DNA of 64,000 nt from Chania fonticola_B (lineage in GTDB: Bacteria > Pseudomonadota > Gammaproteobacteria > Enterobacterales > Enterobacteriaceae): the NCBI RefSeq assembly GCF_048537545.1, contig NZ_CP183218.1; one strand, given 5' to 3'. Of the stretch, positions 17,595 through 26,717 are shown piece by piece. Position 1 is the stretch's first letter. Every line of letters begins with the position of its first letter. Both the position numbers and the translations under genes were made by a program. The notes under the pieces were generated by a model. That model was not told the origin of the DNA and ran no database searches. It worked only from the letters and a program-made list of their open reading frames with translations.

Positions 17595-18278
17595 ATGTCT
17601 ACCTCCCTCACCTGGCACGACGTCATCGGCAAAGAGAAAGAGCAGCCCTACTTTCTCGATACACTCGCCTTTGTAGCTAATGAACGCCAGGCTGGTAAGA
17701 CCATTTATCCACCGCAGAAAGACGTGTTTAATGCTTTCCGCTTTACCGAGTTGGCGGACGTCAAAGTGGTGATCCTGGGGCAAGATCCCTATCACGGCCC
17801 GAACCAGGCCCATGGCCTGTCGTTTTCCGTGCGCCCAGGCATCCCTGCACCGCCTTCACTGGTCAATATGTACAAAGAGCTGGTGACGGATATCCCCGGC
17901 TTTGAACGCCCGACACACGGCTGCCTGCAAAGCTGGGCCGAGCAAGGCGTACTGCTGCTCAATACCGTATTAACCGTTGAAGGTGGCCGCGCGCATTCTC
18001 ACGCCAATCTGGGCTGGGAAACCTTTACCGACAAAGTCATTGCCGCACTAAACGAAAATCGCGAGGGTGTCGTGTTCCTGCTGTGGGGGTCACACGCACA
18101 AAAGAAAGGGAGCTTTATCGACCGCCAGCGCCATCATGTGTTGAAAGCGCCGCACCCCTCCCCGCTTTCTGCCCATCGCGGTTTCCTGGGTTGCCACCAC
18201 TTTTCGCAAACCAATCAGTTACTGGAACAACAAGGCCTGGCACCGATTGACTGGGTGCCGCACCTGCCGCAGGAATGA
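17595..18278 (+). CDS. ung: Uracil-DNA glycosylase
   Basis: Ung excises uracil from DNA in base excision repair. The 227-residue protein has the catalytic water-activating motif GQDPYHGPNQAHGLSF (near residues 61-76) and the second motif HPSPLSAHRGF near residues 187-197. I chose the ATG at 17595 (MSTSLTWHDV) because AAAGGAG precedes it at the right distance; an in-frame GTG two codons upstream is less likely. Confidence 0.98.
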   Translation: MSTSLTWHDVIGKEKEQPYFLDTLAFVANERQAGKTIYPPQKDVFNAFRFTELADVKVVILGQDPYHGPNQAHGLSFSVRPGIPAPPSLVNMYKELVTDIPGFERPTHGCLQSWAEQGVLLLNTVLTVEGGRAHSHANLGWETFTDKVIAALNENREGVVFLLWGSHAQKKGSFIDRQRHHVLKAPHPSPLSAHRGFLGCHHFSQTNQLLEQQGLAPIDWVPHLPQE

Positions 18279-18287
18279 TCCAGCCAC

Positions 18288-18314
18288 AAAAAAGGCACCA
18301 CGAAGGTGCCTTTA
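18288..18314. terminator. Terminator shared by ung and grpE
   Basis: AAAGGCACC (18291-18299) pairs with GGTGCCTTT (18305-18313) around ACGAA. A run of A on the left gives a strong U run for grpE on the minus strand; on the plus strand it lies after ung. Confidence 0.8.
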
Positions 18315-18330
18315 TCCTCAGCAGGTCTTA

Positions 18331-18906
18331 TTAAGACTTGGCTTTGGATACCGCAACCATCGCAGGGCGCAGCAGACGGCCATTCAGCGTATAGCCTTTC
18401 TGCATCACCATCATCACATGGTTCGGCTGATGGTCGGCTGATTCCATCAGGCTCATCGCCTGGTGAACGTCTGGGTTGAATGGCACGTTGAGCTCGCCTA
18501 CCACTTCGATGCCGTACTTGCGTACCGCGTCCAGCAGTGACTTCAGCGTCAGCTCAATCCCTTCGATCATCGCGACCAGTTCAGGGTTGTTCTTGTCCGC
18601 CAGCTCCAGCGCACGCTCCAGGTTGTCGATCACCGGCAGCAAATCACCGGAGAATTTTTCCAGCGCGAATTTGTGGGCCTTCTCGACATCCTGCTCGCTA
18701 CGGCGACGAACGTTTTCCATTTCGGCCTTGGCACGCAGCACACTATCACGCTCGCGTTGCTGAGCTTCAGCCAGTTGGGCTTCCAACTCGGCAATGCGAT
18801 CATCGCGCAGATCGGCGCCTGCCGCCATGGCTTCCTCGTGCTGTGCTTGCTGTTCCATTTCTTCCGAGGCTTGCTCGTTTGGCGTCTTCTGTTCTTTACT
18901 ACTCAT
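18331..18906 (-). CDS. grpE: Nucleotide exchange factor GrpE
   Basis: GrpE releases ADP from DnaK to restart the chaperone cycle. The 191-residue protein has an acidic N-terminus, the long coiled-coil helix (about residues 35-90, rich in AELEAQLAEAQQ-type heptads), and the C-terminal beta domain with DVHQAMSL and GYTLNGRLLRPAMVAVSK. It is divergent from nadK and has a heat-shock promoter just upstream. Confidence 0.97.
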   Translation of the reverse strand: MSSKEQKTPNEQASEEMEQQAQHEEAMAAGADLRDDRIAELEAQLAEAQQRERDSVLRAKAEMENVRRRSEQDVEKAHKFALEKFSGDLLPVIDNLERALELADKNNPELVAMIEGIELTLKSLLDAVRKYGIEVVGELNVPFNPDVHQAMSLMESADHQPNHVMMVMQKGYTLNGRLLRPAMVAVSKAKS

Positions 18907-18947
18907 GAATATCTCCGCGTTTTAGCATTAATCTCGCAACTTGGCTT

Positions 18948-18976
18948 ATTATGGGGATCAAAACCGGGGTTTCAAG
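18948..18976 (-). promoter_or_regulatory. Sigma-32 heat-shock promoter of grpE
   Basis: The minus strand reads CTTGAAA (18970-18976), then 13 bases, then CCCCATAAT (18948-18956). This matches the RpoH consensus almost perfectly. It is about 42 bases upstream of the grpE start and fits the known heat-shock control of the gene. Confidence 0.9.
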
Positions 18977-19030
18977 TCAACCGGTCACAATGTGGGGCAT
19001 AAACCGTCCCTGGTGAGGAAAATGGCAGCG

Positions 19031-19909
19031 ATGAAGAAAAAATTTGCATCTATTGGCATTGTTGGGCACCCGCGTCACCCTTCCGCATTGGCTACTCATG
19101 AAATGCTGTTCGAATGGTTGGTTGCCCGTGGCTACAAGGTGATCCTTGAACGCCAGATTGCCCACGATTTGGGTATGAAAGACGTAGATACCGGCAGCCT
19201 GGCGGAGATTGGTCAACGGGCCGATCTTGCCGTCGTGGTGGGTGGTGACGGTAACATGCTGGGCGCAGCGCGCGTATTGGCGCGTTATGACATCAAGGTG
19301 ATTGGGGTAAACCGTGGCAATCTCGGCTTCCTGACCGATCTCGACCCGGACAACGCACTCCAGCAGTTGGCGGACGTGCTGGAAGGGGAATATATCGACG
19401 AGAAGCGCTTCCTGCTGGAAACCATCGTCCATAAAGAGCACCAGCAATGCCGCGTCAGCACCGCGATTAACGAAGTGGTGTTACACCCTGGCAAGGTGGC
19501 GCACATGATCGAGTTCGAAGTCTATATTGACGATCGCTTCGCCTTCTCGCAGCGTTCCGATGGCCTGATCATCGCCACGCCAACCGGTTCCACCGCCTAC
19601 TCGCTTTCCGCAGGCGGGCCCATTCTGACTCCGTCGCTGGAAGCCATCGCGCTGGTGCCAATGTTCCCGCACACGCTTTCCGCCCGGCCGCTGGTGATCA
19701 ACGGTGACAGCACCATTCGCCTGAAGTTTTCCCATATCGGCAGCGATCTGGAAATCAGCTGCGACAGCCAGATCGCCCTGCCCATCCAGGAAGGCGAAGA
19801 GGTACTGATCCGCCGCAGCGACTTCCACTTAAACCTGATCCACCCCAAGGACTACAGCTATTTCAATACGTTGAGTACCAAACTGGGCTGGTCAAAAAAA
19901 TTATTCTAA
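19031..19909 (+). CDS. nadK: NAD kinase
   Basis: NadK phosphorylates NAD to NADP with ATP. From the ATG at 19031 (MKKKFASIGIVGHPRHPSAL) the product is 292 residues, the same as E. coli. It shows the GGDGN motif (VVVGGDGNMLGAAR, near residues 70-83) and the NE/D short motif in STAINEVVLHPGK. An ATG at 19022 would add three residues and lies very close to the GAGGA ribosome site, so the exact start is a little uncertain. It is followed by the SOS-controlled recN. Confidence 0.96.
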   Translation: MKKKFASIGIVGHPRHPSALATHEMLFEWLVARGYKVILERQIAHDLGMKDVDTGSLAEIGQRADLAVVVGGDGNMLGAARVLARYDIKVIGVNRGNLGFLTDLDPDNALQQLADVLEGEYIDEKRFLLETIVHKEHQQCRVSTAINEVVLHPGKVAHMIEFEVYIDDRFAFSQRSDGLIIATPTGSTAYSLSAGGPILTPSLEAIALVPMFPHTLSARPLVINGDSTIRLKFSHIGSDLEISCDSQIALPIQEGEEVLIRRSDFHLNLIHPKDYSYFNTLSTKLGWSKKLF

Positions 19910-19927
19910 AAATGGCGCCAACCGCTT

Positions 19928-19969
19928 TACTGTATATAAAACCAGTTTATACTGTATGAAATCACAGTT
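19928..19969 (+). promoter_or_regulatory. Two LexA boxes in the recN promoter
   Basis: TACTGTATATAAAACCAGTT (19928-19947) and TACTGTATGAAATCACAGTT (19950-19969) each have CTG-N10-CAG. They are 22 bases apart centre to centre, about two helical turns. Tandem SOS boxes before recN are established in E. coli. Confidence 0.92.
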
Positions 19970-19995
19970 ATGTGTTTATGAACAGGAAGGTCCCT

Positions 19996-21657
19996 ATGTT
20001 GGCGCAATTAACCATCAGCAATTTTGCTATCGTTCGTGAGTTGGAGATCGACTTTCAAGCGGGTATGACGGCAATCACCGGTGAAACCGGTGCCGGTAAG
20101 TCGATTGCTATTGATGCGTTAGGCCTGTGCCTCGGCAACCGCGCCGACGGCAACGTGGTACGTCTGGGGGCCTCCCGTGCCGATATCTGTGCCCGCTTCT
20201 CACTGGCAGATACCCCATCCGCCCGCGAATGGCTGGAACAAAACCAGCTGGATGACAGCAACGAGTGCCTGCTGCGCCGCGTGATCGGAACAGATGGCCG
20301 CTCCCGTGGCTTTATCAACGGTACCGCGGTTCCCCTTTCCCAATTACGGGAGCTAGGCCAGCGCCTGATCCAGATCCACGGCCAGCATGCTCACCAGTTG
20401 CTGCTAAAACCCGAACACCAAAAACAGTTGCTGGATGCCTATGCCGGCGAACCGGCCTTGCAGGCCGCCATGCACCAGGCTTACCACCAATGGCATCAAA
20501 GCTGCCGCGAGCTGGCACACCATCAGCAACAATCTCTCGAGCGCGATGCCCGCAAGCAACTGCTGCAATACCAGTTGAAAGAACTGAACGAATTCGCCCC
20601 ACAGGCCGGTGAGTTTGAGCAGATCGACAGCGAATACAAGCGCCTGGCCAACAGCGGCCAGTTGCTGACCCTCAGCCAGCAGGCCCTGCAACTGCTGGCC
20701 GATGACGAACAACACAACATGCTCAGCCAGCTCTACACCACCAAGCACCTGCTGATGGACCTGATCGGTATGGATGAGAAGCTAAGCGGCCTGCTGGACA
20801 TGCTGGAAGAAGCCTCGATCCAAATCAGCGAAGCCAGCGATGAACTGCGCCATTACGCAGACCGCATGGATCTCGATCCCAACCGCCTGCATGAGCTGGA
20901 ACAGCGCCTATCGCGCCAAATCAGCCTGGCACGAAAGCACCATGTTTCACCGGAAGAATTACCCGGCCTGCATCAACAACTGCTGGATGAGCAACAGCTG
21001 CTTTCCCAACAGGCCAGCGATCAGCAACACCTGAGCGAAGCGGTCAACCTGCATCATCAACAGGCGCTGGCGCTGGCTGAGCAGTTGCACCAGAAGCGGC
21101 AGCACTATGCAGCCGAGTTAACTACCCTGATCACCGAAAGCATGAATGCGCTCTCGATGCCGCACGGCAAATTTAATATCGACGTCCGCTTTGAACCGGA
21201 ATACCTGAGCAGTGAGGGGGCCAGCCGCGTTGAGTTCTGCGTCTCCACCAACCCGGGGCAACCGCTGCAGCCGTTGGCAAAAGTGGCCTCCGGCGGTGAG
21301 CTTTCCCGCATCGCGTTAGCCATCCAGGTCATTACCGCCCGTAAAATGGAAACCCCGGCGCTGATCTTCGATGAGGTAGACGTAGGCATCAGTGGCCCAA
21401 CGGCCGCCATTGTTGGCCGCCTGCTGCGTCAGTTGGGTGAATCAACCCAGGTTATGTGCGTGACCCACCTGCCGCAGGTCGCCGGTTGCGGTCATCAGCA
21501 TTTATTTGTCAGTAAGCAAACCGACGGCACGGAAACCGAAACCCAGATGTCCCCCTTGGACAAACGTGCCCGTCTGCAAGAGTTGGCGCGCCTGCTCGGC
21601 GGCAGTGAAGTCACTAAAAATACGCTGGCAAACGCAAAAGAATTGCTGGCCGCATAA
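19996..21657 (+). CDS. recN: DNA repair protein RecN
   Basis: RecN is an SMC-like ATPase needed for recombinational repair of double-strand breaks and is strongly SOS-induced. The 553-residue protein has a Walker A box GETGAGKS near residue 30, a long coiled-coil middle rich in glutamine and leucine (about 160-360), the ABC signature KVASGGELSRIALA and Walker B ALIFDEVDVGISG. I chose the ATG at 19996 (MLAQLTISNFAIV) as the family start; the ORF extends eight codons upstream into the LexA region. Confidence 0.97.
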   Translation: MLAQLTISNFAIVRELEIDFQAGMTAITGETGAGKSIAIDALGLCLGNRADGNVVRLGASRADICARFSLADTPSAREWLEQNQLDDSNECLLRRVIGTDGRSRGFINGTAVPLSQLRELGQRLIQIHGQHAHQLLLKPEHQKQLLDAYAGEPALQAAMHQAYHQWHQSCRELAHHQQQSLERDARKQLLQYQLKELNEFAPQAGEFEQIDSEYKRLANSGQLLTLSQQALQLLADDEQHNMLSQLYTTKHLLMDLIGMDEKLSGLLDMLEEASIQISEASDELRHYADRMDLDPNRLHELEQRLSRQISLARKHHVSPEELPGLHQQLLDEQQLLSQQASDQQHLSEAVNLHHQQALALAEQLHQKRQHYAAELTTLITESMNALSMPHGKFNIDVRFEPEYLSSEGASRVEFCVSTNPGQPLQPLAKVASGGELSRIALAIQVITARKMETPALIFDEVDVGISGPTAAIVGRLLRQLGESTQVMCVTHLPQVAGCGHQHLFVSKQTDGTETETQMSPLDKRARLQELARLLGGSEVTKNTLANAKELLAA

Positions 21658-21760
21658 CTTTTTTACTTTCCTGAGGTCATAATGAGGCCCTGTAAAGGTT
21701 CCCAACTGCTGCAAGGTCTATTATCATCGGCATCCTATGCCCTAAAGGAATGTGATTATT

Positions 21761-22099
21761 ATGCGCTGTAAAATGCTGACAGCTGCCGCTGTGGTTCTTG
21801 TGATGCTGACCGCAGGCTGTTCTACTTTTGAGAAGGTGGTTTACCGGCCTGATATCAACCAGGGTAACTACCTGACACCAACCGACGTGGCAAAAATCCA
21901 CAAGGGAATGACGCAACAACAGGTTGCTTACACATTGGGCACGCCAATGATGCAGGATCCGTTTGGTACCCAGACGTGGTTCTACGTGTTCCGCCAAGAG
22001 CCAGGCCATGAGAAGATCACGCAGCAAACGCTGACGTTGACGTTCGACAGCGCAGGCGTGTTGACGGATCTGCAGAATAAACCGGCACTGACCGAGTAA
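21761..22099 (+). CDS. bamE: Outer membrane protein assembly factor BamE (SmpA)
   Basis: BamE is a small lipoprotein of the BAM complex that inserts beta-barrel proteins in the outer membrane. The 112-residue precursor starts MRCKMLTAAAVVLVMLTAGC with a lipobox ending at Cys20. It continues with the conserved VVYRPDINQGNYLT and GMTQQQVAYTLGTP segments. The ATG at 21761 is chosen over one three codons upstream by comparison with E. coli. It converges on rnfH. Confidence 0.96.
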   Translation: MRCKMLTAAAVVLVMLTAGCSTFEKVVYRPDINQGNYLTPTDVAKIHKGMTQQQVAYTLGTPMMQDPFGTQTWFYVFRQEPGHEKITQQTLTLTFDSAGVLTDLQNKPALTE

Positions 22100-22193
22100 G
22101 CCGAGCCGGAGCTGTCATCCGGCCCATGGGGGAAGAGTGAAATCCTTCATGACAGTCGCAGGCTGCAACTCGGAAGACAACGTTCTGATGAAG

Positions 22194-22222
22194 ATAAGGC
22201 GCATTCAGCGCCTTATTTTTTT
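22194..22222. terminator. Terminator between bamE and rnfH
   Basis: ATAAGGCGC (22194-22202) pairs with GCGCCTTAT (22208-22216), followed by a T run. It overlaps the rnfH stop codon. Confidence 0.85.
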
Positions 22223-22497
22223 GCCTTTTCCGCCCGCTGACGGCGCAGTTCTTTCGGATCGGCAATCAATGGCCGGTAAATCTCTACCCTGTCGCCATCA
22301 TTGAGCACATCGCTCAGCTTGGCCGGTCGGCTGTAAATACCCACCTTGTTGCTGGCCAAATCGATATCGCTCCGTAGATCTAACAGCCCAGAAGCCAGGA
22401 TGGCCTGCTCAACGCTGCTGCCTGCTGCCAACTTAACCTGGCGCACATACTGGCGTTCTGGCAACGCATAGACCACCTCAACGCGTATCTCAGACAC
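22213..22497 (-). CDS. rnfH: RnfH family ubiquitin-like protein
   Basis: The 94-residue product (YfjF in E. coli) is a beta-grasp protein resembling ThiS/ubiquitin, with IRVEVVYALPERQYVRQVKL at the N-terminus. Its biochemical role is not settled. It overlaps ratA by eight bases, and the ratA-rnfH pair is conserved in gammaproteobacteria, sometimes described as a toxin-antitoxin-like pair. Confidence 0.93.
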   Translation of the reverse strand: MSEIRVEVVYALPERQYVRQVKLAAGSSVEQAILASGLLDLRSDIDLASNKVGIYSRPAKLSDVLNDGDRVEIYRPLIADPKELRRQRAEKAKK

Positions 22498-22924
22498 TGT
22501 AGACCTCTTTGGCGCGCTGAGTGAACGCTTGCACCATGCTACCGGCCAGTTCTTTAAACACTTTACCGAAGGCCAGCTCGATCAGTTTGTTGGTGAACTC
22601 AAAATCCAGGTGCAGCTCTACCTTGCACGCCTCGGGGCTTAACGCGGTGAACTGCCAGCCGCCCATCAGCTTGCGGAACGGGCCATCGACCAGCTGCATA
22701 TTGATGCTTTGGTTATCCAGCAGCGTATTGCGCGTGGTAAAGGTTTTGCTGATGCCGGCTTTTGCCACCTCTACCGCGGCGGTCATTTCATTTGGGGAAG
22801 CGGCAATCACCCGGCTGCCGGTGCATCCTGGCAGAAAATCGGGGTAAGAATGAACATCGTTAACCAACTGATACATCTGCTCAGCGCTGAATGGCACTAA
22901 TGCAGATCGACTGATCTGGGGCAT
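22490..22924 (-). CDS. ratA: Ribosome association toxin RatA (START-like/coenzyme Q-binding fold)
   Basis: RatA (YfjG) belongs to the polyketide cyclase/START-like family related to Coq10. In E. coli it was reported to bind the 50S subunit and block subunit joining. From MPQISRSALVPFSAEQMYQL the product is 144 residues with the typical VNDVHSYPDFLPGC motif. An ORF extends 18 codons upstream, but the conserved domain begins here. It is upstream of and coupled to rnfH. Confidence 0.93.
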   Translation of the reverse strand: MPQISRSALVPFSAEQMYQLVNDVHSYPDFLPGCTGSRVIAASPNEMTAAVEVAKAGISKTFTTRNTLLDNQSINMQLVDGPFRKLMGGWQFTALSPEACKVELHLDFEFTNKLIELAFGKVFKELAGSMVQAFTQRAKEVYSV

Positions 22925-23085
22925 ATCATTTCCTGAGAGGCAAAAAACGTACAGATAATACCATTTATCTGGCGCCAAACAAAAAATCTGCTACGCGCGG
23001 CACGGATCCAAAATGCGAGAAATTGCGCAGGTGCTGAGTGGGAAAGGATTTCTTTCGCTGCGTCATCCAGTATAATGAGCGCACT

Positions 23086-23568
23086 ATGACAAAGAAAAAA
23101 GCATACAAACCCGGTTCCGCGACCATTGCACAAAACAAGCGAGCACGTTTCGAATACTCCATCGAAGAGGAGATCGAGGCGGGTTTGGCCCTGCAAGGTT
23201 GGGAAGTAAAATCTCTGCGTGCTGGCAAAGCTAACATCAGCGACAGTTATGTGATGTTCCGCGACGGTGAAGCCTATCTGTTTGGCGCCACCATTTCGCC
23301 GCTGAACGTCGCTTCAACTCATGTGGTATGCGATCCAACACGTTCCCGTAAACTCCTGCTGAAAAAACGTGAGCTAGACTCACTGATCGGCCGCGTTACC
23401 CGCGATGGTTATACCGTCGTCGCCCTCTCCATGTATTGGAAAAATGCCTGGAGCAAGGTGAAGATTGGCGTAGCCAAAGGTAAGAAAGAACACGATAAGC
23501 GCGATGACATCAAAGATCGTGAGTGGCAGACGGCGAAAGCCCGTATCATGAAGCATGCCAATCGTTAA
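23086..23568 (+). CDS. smpB: SsrA-binding protein SmpB
   Basis: SmpB binds tmRNA and delivers it to stalled ribosomes for trans-translation. The 160-residue protein begins MTKKKAYKPGSATIAQNKRA, has the conserved IEAGLALQGWEVKSLRAGK core, and a basic C-terminal tail (HDKRDDIKDREWQTAKARIM). Sixteen upstream in-frame codons are ignored. It lies 48 bases upstream of ssrA, its functional partner. Confidence 0.98.
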   Translation: MTKKKAYKPGSATIAQNKRARFEYSIEEEIEAGLALQGWEVKSLRAGKANISDSYVMFRDGEAYLFGATISPLNVASTHVVCDPTRSRKLLLKKRELDSLIGRVTRDGYTVVALSMYWKNAWSKVKIGVAKGKKEHDKRDDIKDREWQTAKARIMKHANR

Positions 23569-23616
23569 GCCGCTGGCTTAACAGGGTAATCTTCTGTTAT
23601 ACTGCACAAAGTACTT

Positions 23617-23980
23617 GGGGCTGATTCTGGATTCGACGGGATTTGCGAAGCCCTAGGAGCATGCCGAGGGGCGGTTTGCCTCGTAAAAAGCCGCAAAAAA
23701 ATAGTCGCAAACGACGAAAACTACGCACTAGCAGCTTAATACCCTGCTTAGAGCCCTCTCTCCCTAGCTTCCGCTCTTAAGACGGGGATAAAGAGAGGTC
23801 AAACCCAAAAGAGATCGCATGGAAGTCCTGCCTGGGGCTGAAGTGCTAAATCTAATCAGGCTAGTTTGTTAGTGGCGTGTCCATCCGCAGCTGACCGGCG
23901 AATGTAAAGATTGGACTAAGCATGTAGTGCCGACGGTGTAGTAATTTCGGACGGGGGTTCAAATCCCCCCAGCTCCACCA
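23617..23980 (+). ncRNA. ssrA: Transfer-messenger RNA (tmRNA, SsrA)
   Basis: The 364-base gene begins GGGGCTGATTCTGGATTCGA and ends AGCTCCACCA, closing the tRNA-like domain. The tag reading frame 23707-23739 encodes ANDENYALAA plus a stop, identical to the E. coli tag. A -10-like TATACT lies at about 23598-23603. The 3' end is a well-known integration site, and an integrase gene starts 165 bases downstream, so this copy of the 3' end is probably the left attachment site of the following element. Confidence 0.98.
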
Positions 23981-24014
23981 CTTTTTAGTATTATGACGTA
24001 TACCGAAGTCTACA

Positions 24015-24048
24015 AAGCCCGCTTGGAACCAGCCTTGCGGGCTTTTTT
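24015..24048 (+). terminator. Terminator downstream of ssrA
   Basis: AAGCCCGC (24015-24022) pairs with GCGGGCTT (24037-24044), followed by TTTT. It lies inside the element, between ssrA and the integrase. GTCTAC words at about 24009, 24051 and 24062 around it may be integrase arm sites. Confidence 0.75.
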
Positions 24049-24145
24049 ACGTCTACAGAAGTCTACTGAGATTTGCTAGAAGCTACTCGTTATGGCACCC
24101 TTTTTGGGACCCAATGAAAAGGGTCCCAAAATCGAGGGTCCTAAA

Positions 24146-25375
24146 ATGGCAAAGATCGCTAAGAAACTTACTGACACTGAAATCAAAAATACCAAGCCAG
24201 CAGAAAAGGAAATCAACCTTTTTGACGGTGATGGCCTGATGCTACGAATCGCTCCCCTATCAAAGGGCGGTAAGAAAAATTGGTATTTCAGGTATGCAGT
24301 GCCAGTAAGTAAGAAGCGAACAAAGATGAGCTTAGGAACCTACCCTCATCTCACACTTGCCAAAGCTCGGGCTTTACGTGATGAATACTTGTCGTTGCTT
24401 GCAAATAATATCGATCCGCAGATTCACAACAACGATAAAGCCAACGCCCTTAAGGATGCTACTGAGCACACGCTGCAGGCGGTTGCTAGGAAATGGTTAG
24501 ATGAGAAGGTTAAGACCTCTGGTATCTCTCCAGACCACGCAGAAGACATCTGGCGGAGCCTTGAACGAAATGTCTTCCCCGGTTTAGGCAACGTTCCTAT
24601 CAAAGAGATCCGTCCCAAGCTCTTAAAACAACACCTTGACCCCATAGAACAACGAGGCGTATTGGAAACCCTGCGCCGCATCATTTCACGTCTAAATGAA
24701 ATTTTCCGTTGGGCTGCGACAGAAGAACTTATTGAGTTTAATCCTGCTGATAACCTCGGTCAGCGATTCAGTAAACCCAAGAAGCAAAACATGCCAGCTT
24801 TACCACCGAATGAACTCCCCCGGTTCATGCTCGCCATATCTAACGCTTCCATACGGCTCGAAACACGTCTTCTAATTGAGTGGCAGCTCCTAACGTGGGT
24901 TCGTCCGGGAGAAGCAGTCCGTGCTCGTTGGAGTGATATAGACGAAGATAATCGGTTCTGGAATATCCCCGGTGAGTTCATGAAGATGAAGCGCCCTCAC
25001 AAGATTCCTCTGAGCAAAGAAGCTATGCGCATTCTTGAGTCAATTAAACCGATCAGTGGTCATAGAGAGTGGGTTTTCCCAAGTATTAAGGCCCCTCTTA
25101 ACCACATGCATGAACAAACAGCCAATGCTGCAATTATCCGTATGGGATTCGGTGGTGAACTGGTTGCTCACGGAATGCGCTCTATAGCAAGAACGGCTGC
25201 TGAAGAAAGTGGTAAATTTAGAACAGAGGTGCTTGAATCAGCCTTAGCTCATACTAAGAACAACGAAATCATAGCCGCTTACAATCGTGCTGAGTATCTT
25301 GCTGAAAGAACAGAGCTGATGCAGTGGTGGGGAGATTACGTGCAGGCGCAGAAATATAAGGCAATTGCTGCGTGA
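24146..25375 (+). CDS. P4-type tyrosine integrase
   Basis: The 409-residue protein from MAKIAKKLTDTEIKNTKPAE has the arm-binding N-terminal domain of P4-like integrases (GDGLMLRI, then KKNWYFRYAVPVSKKRTKMSLGTYP), a central core-binding domain and the C-terminal catalytic domain. Catalytic residues are visible in TWVRPGEAVRARW (Arg), ELVAHGMRSIARTA (His-x-x-Arg) and LAHTKNNEIIAAYNRAEYL (His and nucleophile Tyr). The ORF is open back to 24092, but the later ATG fits the family. Its place just after ssrA indicates it catalysed insertion there. Confidence 0.9.
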   Translation: MAKIAKKLTDTEIKNTKPAEKEINLFDGDGLMLRIAPLSKGGKKNWYFRYAVPVSKKRTKMSLGTYPHLTLAKARALRDEYLSLLANNIDPQIHNNDKANALKDATEHTLQAVARKWLDEKVKTSGISPDHAEDIWRSLERNVFPGLGNVPIKEIRPKLLKQHLDPIEQRGVLETLRRIISRLNEIFRWAATEELIEFNPADNLGQRFSKPKKQNMPALPPNELPRFMLAISNASIRLETRLLIEWQLLTWVRPGEAVRARWSDIDEDNRFWNIPGEFMKMKRPHKIPLSKEAMRILESIKPISGHREWVFPSIKAPLNHMHEQTANAAIIRMGFGGELVAHGMRSIARTAAEESGKFRTEVLESALAHTKNNEIIAAYNRAEYLAERTELMQWWGDYVQAQKYKAIAA

Positions 25376-25458
25376 AAGAGGGACATCTTCTAGCAGTTCA
25401 AAACAGATCTGTCGCACTGAGCATAACATCCGAAAAAAGCTAAGAAGCTTGGTTGTTA

Positions 25459-25496
25459 TTGCCTCCGCACCCACAATACTGTATAAATAAACAGTT
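25459..25496 (+). promoter_or_regulatory. LexA-boxed promoter of the three-gene operon
   Basis: TACTGTATAAATAAACAGTT (25477-25496) has CTG-N10-CAG and matches the LexA consensus closely. It overlaps a rightward promoter made of TTGCCT (25459-25464), a 17-base spacer and TATAAA (25482-25487). No gene other than the operon at 25659 lies in reach, so SOS control of that operon is the natural reading. The rest of 25376-25658 shows no gene. Confidence 0.75.
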
Positions 25497-25658
25497 AATT
25501 TTGTATGCTGTATCACAATGATTTGTTCTATGGGTCAGCACCTTTCGAAAAACGGTTATGATTTCGGGAGCATTCCTATGTTATTGATTGAATATGGTAT
25601 TATGTAAGCGCGAGTGTTTCTCCCTACAGCTAACCATGTGATTGATAAGGATAAAACA

Positions 25659-26714
25659 GTGATAAAAAGCCCACTGAATTTAATAAACCTAAACATAACC
25701 GATTTGATCATCCATAGGATCTACCTACCCGGTCAGCAGTCCCATTTTGCTGTTGAACATTCAAATAACATTATCCCTTTGTCAGGAAAGGCAAAACTGA
25801 CACTTGAGCAACGACTAACCAAAGTTTTGTCTAGGGGTTCAAAATGTATTGAGATGGACATCGTTGAAGATGAGCCACTTGATAAAATTCATGCCTTGCA
25901 CAAGGCTGGCGCGGAAGTTTTTGTATCGAAAAGCAAAGATATAGCCGACAAGTTAGGTAAGGCACAAACCAGCAAAAAGCATCCTGAAGGTGTTCTCGTC
26001 GTAGTCAGGTGCTCATACGGGATTACAAAAAAAACAAGAGCTGTCGCAATAATCAAAGCTGAACTGCATGAAGGGTTCACTTCTACGTTAAAAGATAATG
26101 TTGCCACAATCGACTATTTAAATAACTTAATCTTAACACCTGAACAAAAACTTTATAAAGTTGCTTTCTTTTCTGAAATAACTCGATTACCTACGATAAA
26201 TAAAAATTCGTATGAAGTTTACTTATTCGATAATAATCTTACATCAAAAGACGATTCAGGTGCTGCGGCTTATTTTTATAAAGGCTTTTTAGGCCTTTCT
26301 ATTTCAGCAGATTCTAGCCGATTAACCAGAAGTTTTTATGAAATTACAGAAAATTATATTAATGAAAATAGTGAATCAATTGAAGAAAGAATCGATCTTT
26401 CAAGCGCACTAAGAATATACCTTAAAACAGAACAATCAGAGATTATTGGAACAAATGATTTTTCAGAGAAATACATGGCTGTTGATAAACGCGATGATTA
26501 TATTTCTTTTTGTGAAGAAAAAGACCCGGTAATTTCATCATTTAAAAAAGATGATTCTTTGATCAAAAATAAAATAAAAAGCTCAACATTTAAATTTAGC
26601 AATGAAGTCAAAATAATTTACCCCTCAATAAATGGTGATAGTCCTTGTAAAATAATTGAGCGTAATGATGAGTTCACCATAGTGAAAATTAATGGTTATT
26701 TAATAGGAAACTAA
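25659..26714 (+). CDS. NA37/YejK-like nucleoid-associated protein, first gene of SOS-boxed operon
   Basis: The 351-residue product resembles the 37-kDa nucleoid-associated family (NdpA/YejK). It has an N-terminal ITDLIIHRIYLPG strand-helix, a middle VVVRCSYGITKKTRAVAIIK, the AAYFYKGFLGLSISADSSRL segment and a C-terminal FSNEVKIIYPSI and EFTIVKINGYLIG. This assignment is from remembered pattern only and is moderate. I chose the GTG at 25659 because TAAGGA lies seven bases upstream; an in-frame GTG at 25614 lacks a site. It lies three bases before the RelA/SpoT-like gene. AT content and codon use mark it as foreign. Confidence 0.6.
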   Translation: MIKSPLNLINLNITDLIIHRIYLPGQQSHFAVEHSNNIIPLSGKAKLTLEQRLTKVLSRGSKCIEMDIVEDEPLDKIHALHKAGAEVFVSKSKDIADKLGKAQTSKKHPEGVLVVVRCSYGITKKTRAVAIIKAELHEGFTSTLKDNVATIDYLNNLILTPEQKLYKVAFFSEITRLPTINKNSYEVYLFDNNLTSKDDSGAAAYFYKGFLGLSISADSSRLTRSFYEITENYINENSESIEERIDLSSALRIYLKTEQSEIIGTNDFSEKYMAVDKRDDYISFCEEKDPVISSFKKDDSLIKNKIKSSTFKFSNEVKIIYPSINGDSPCKIIERNDEFTIVKINGYLIGN

Positions 26715-26717
26715 GGT

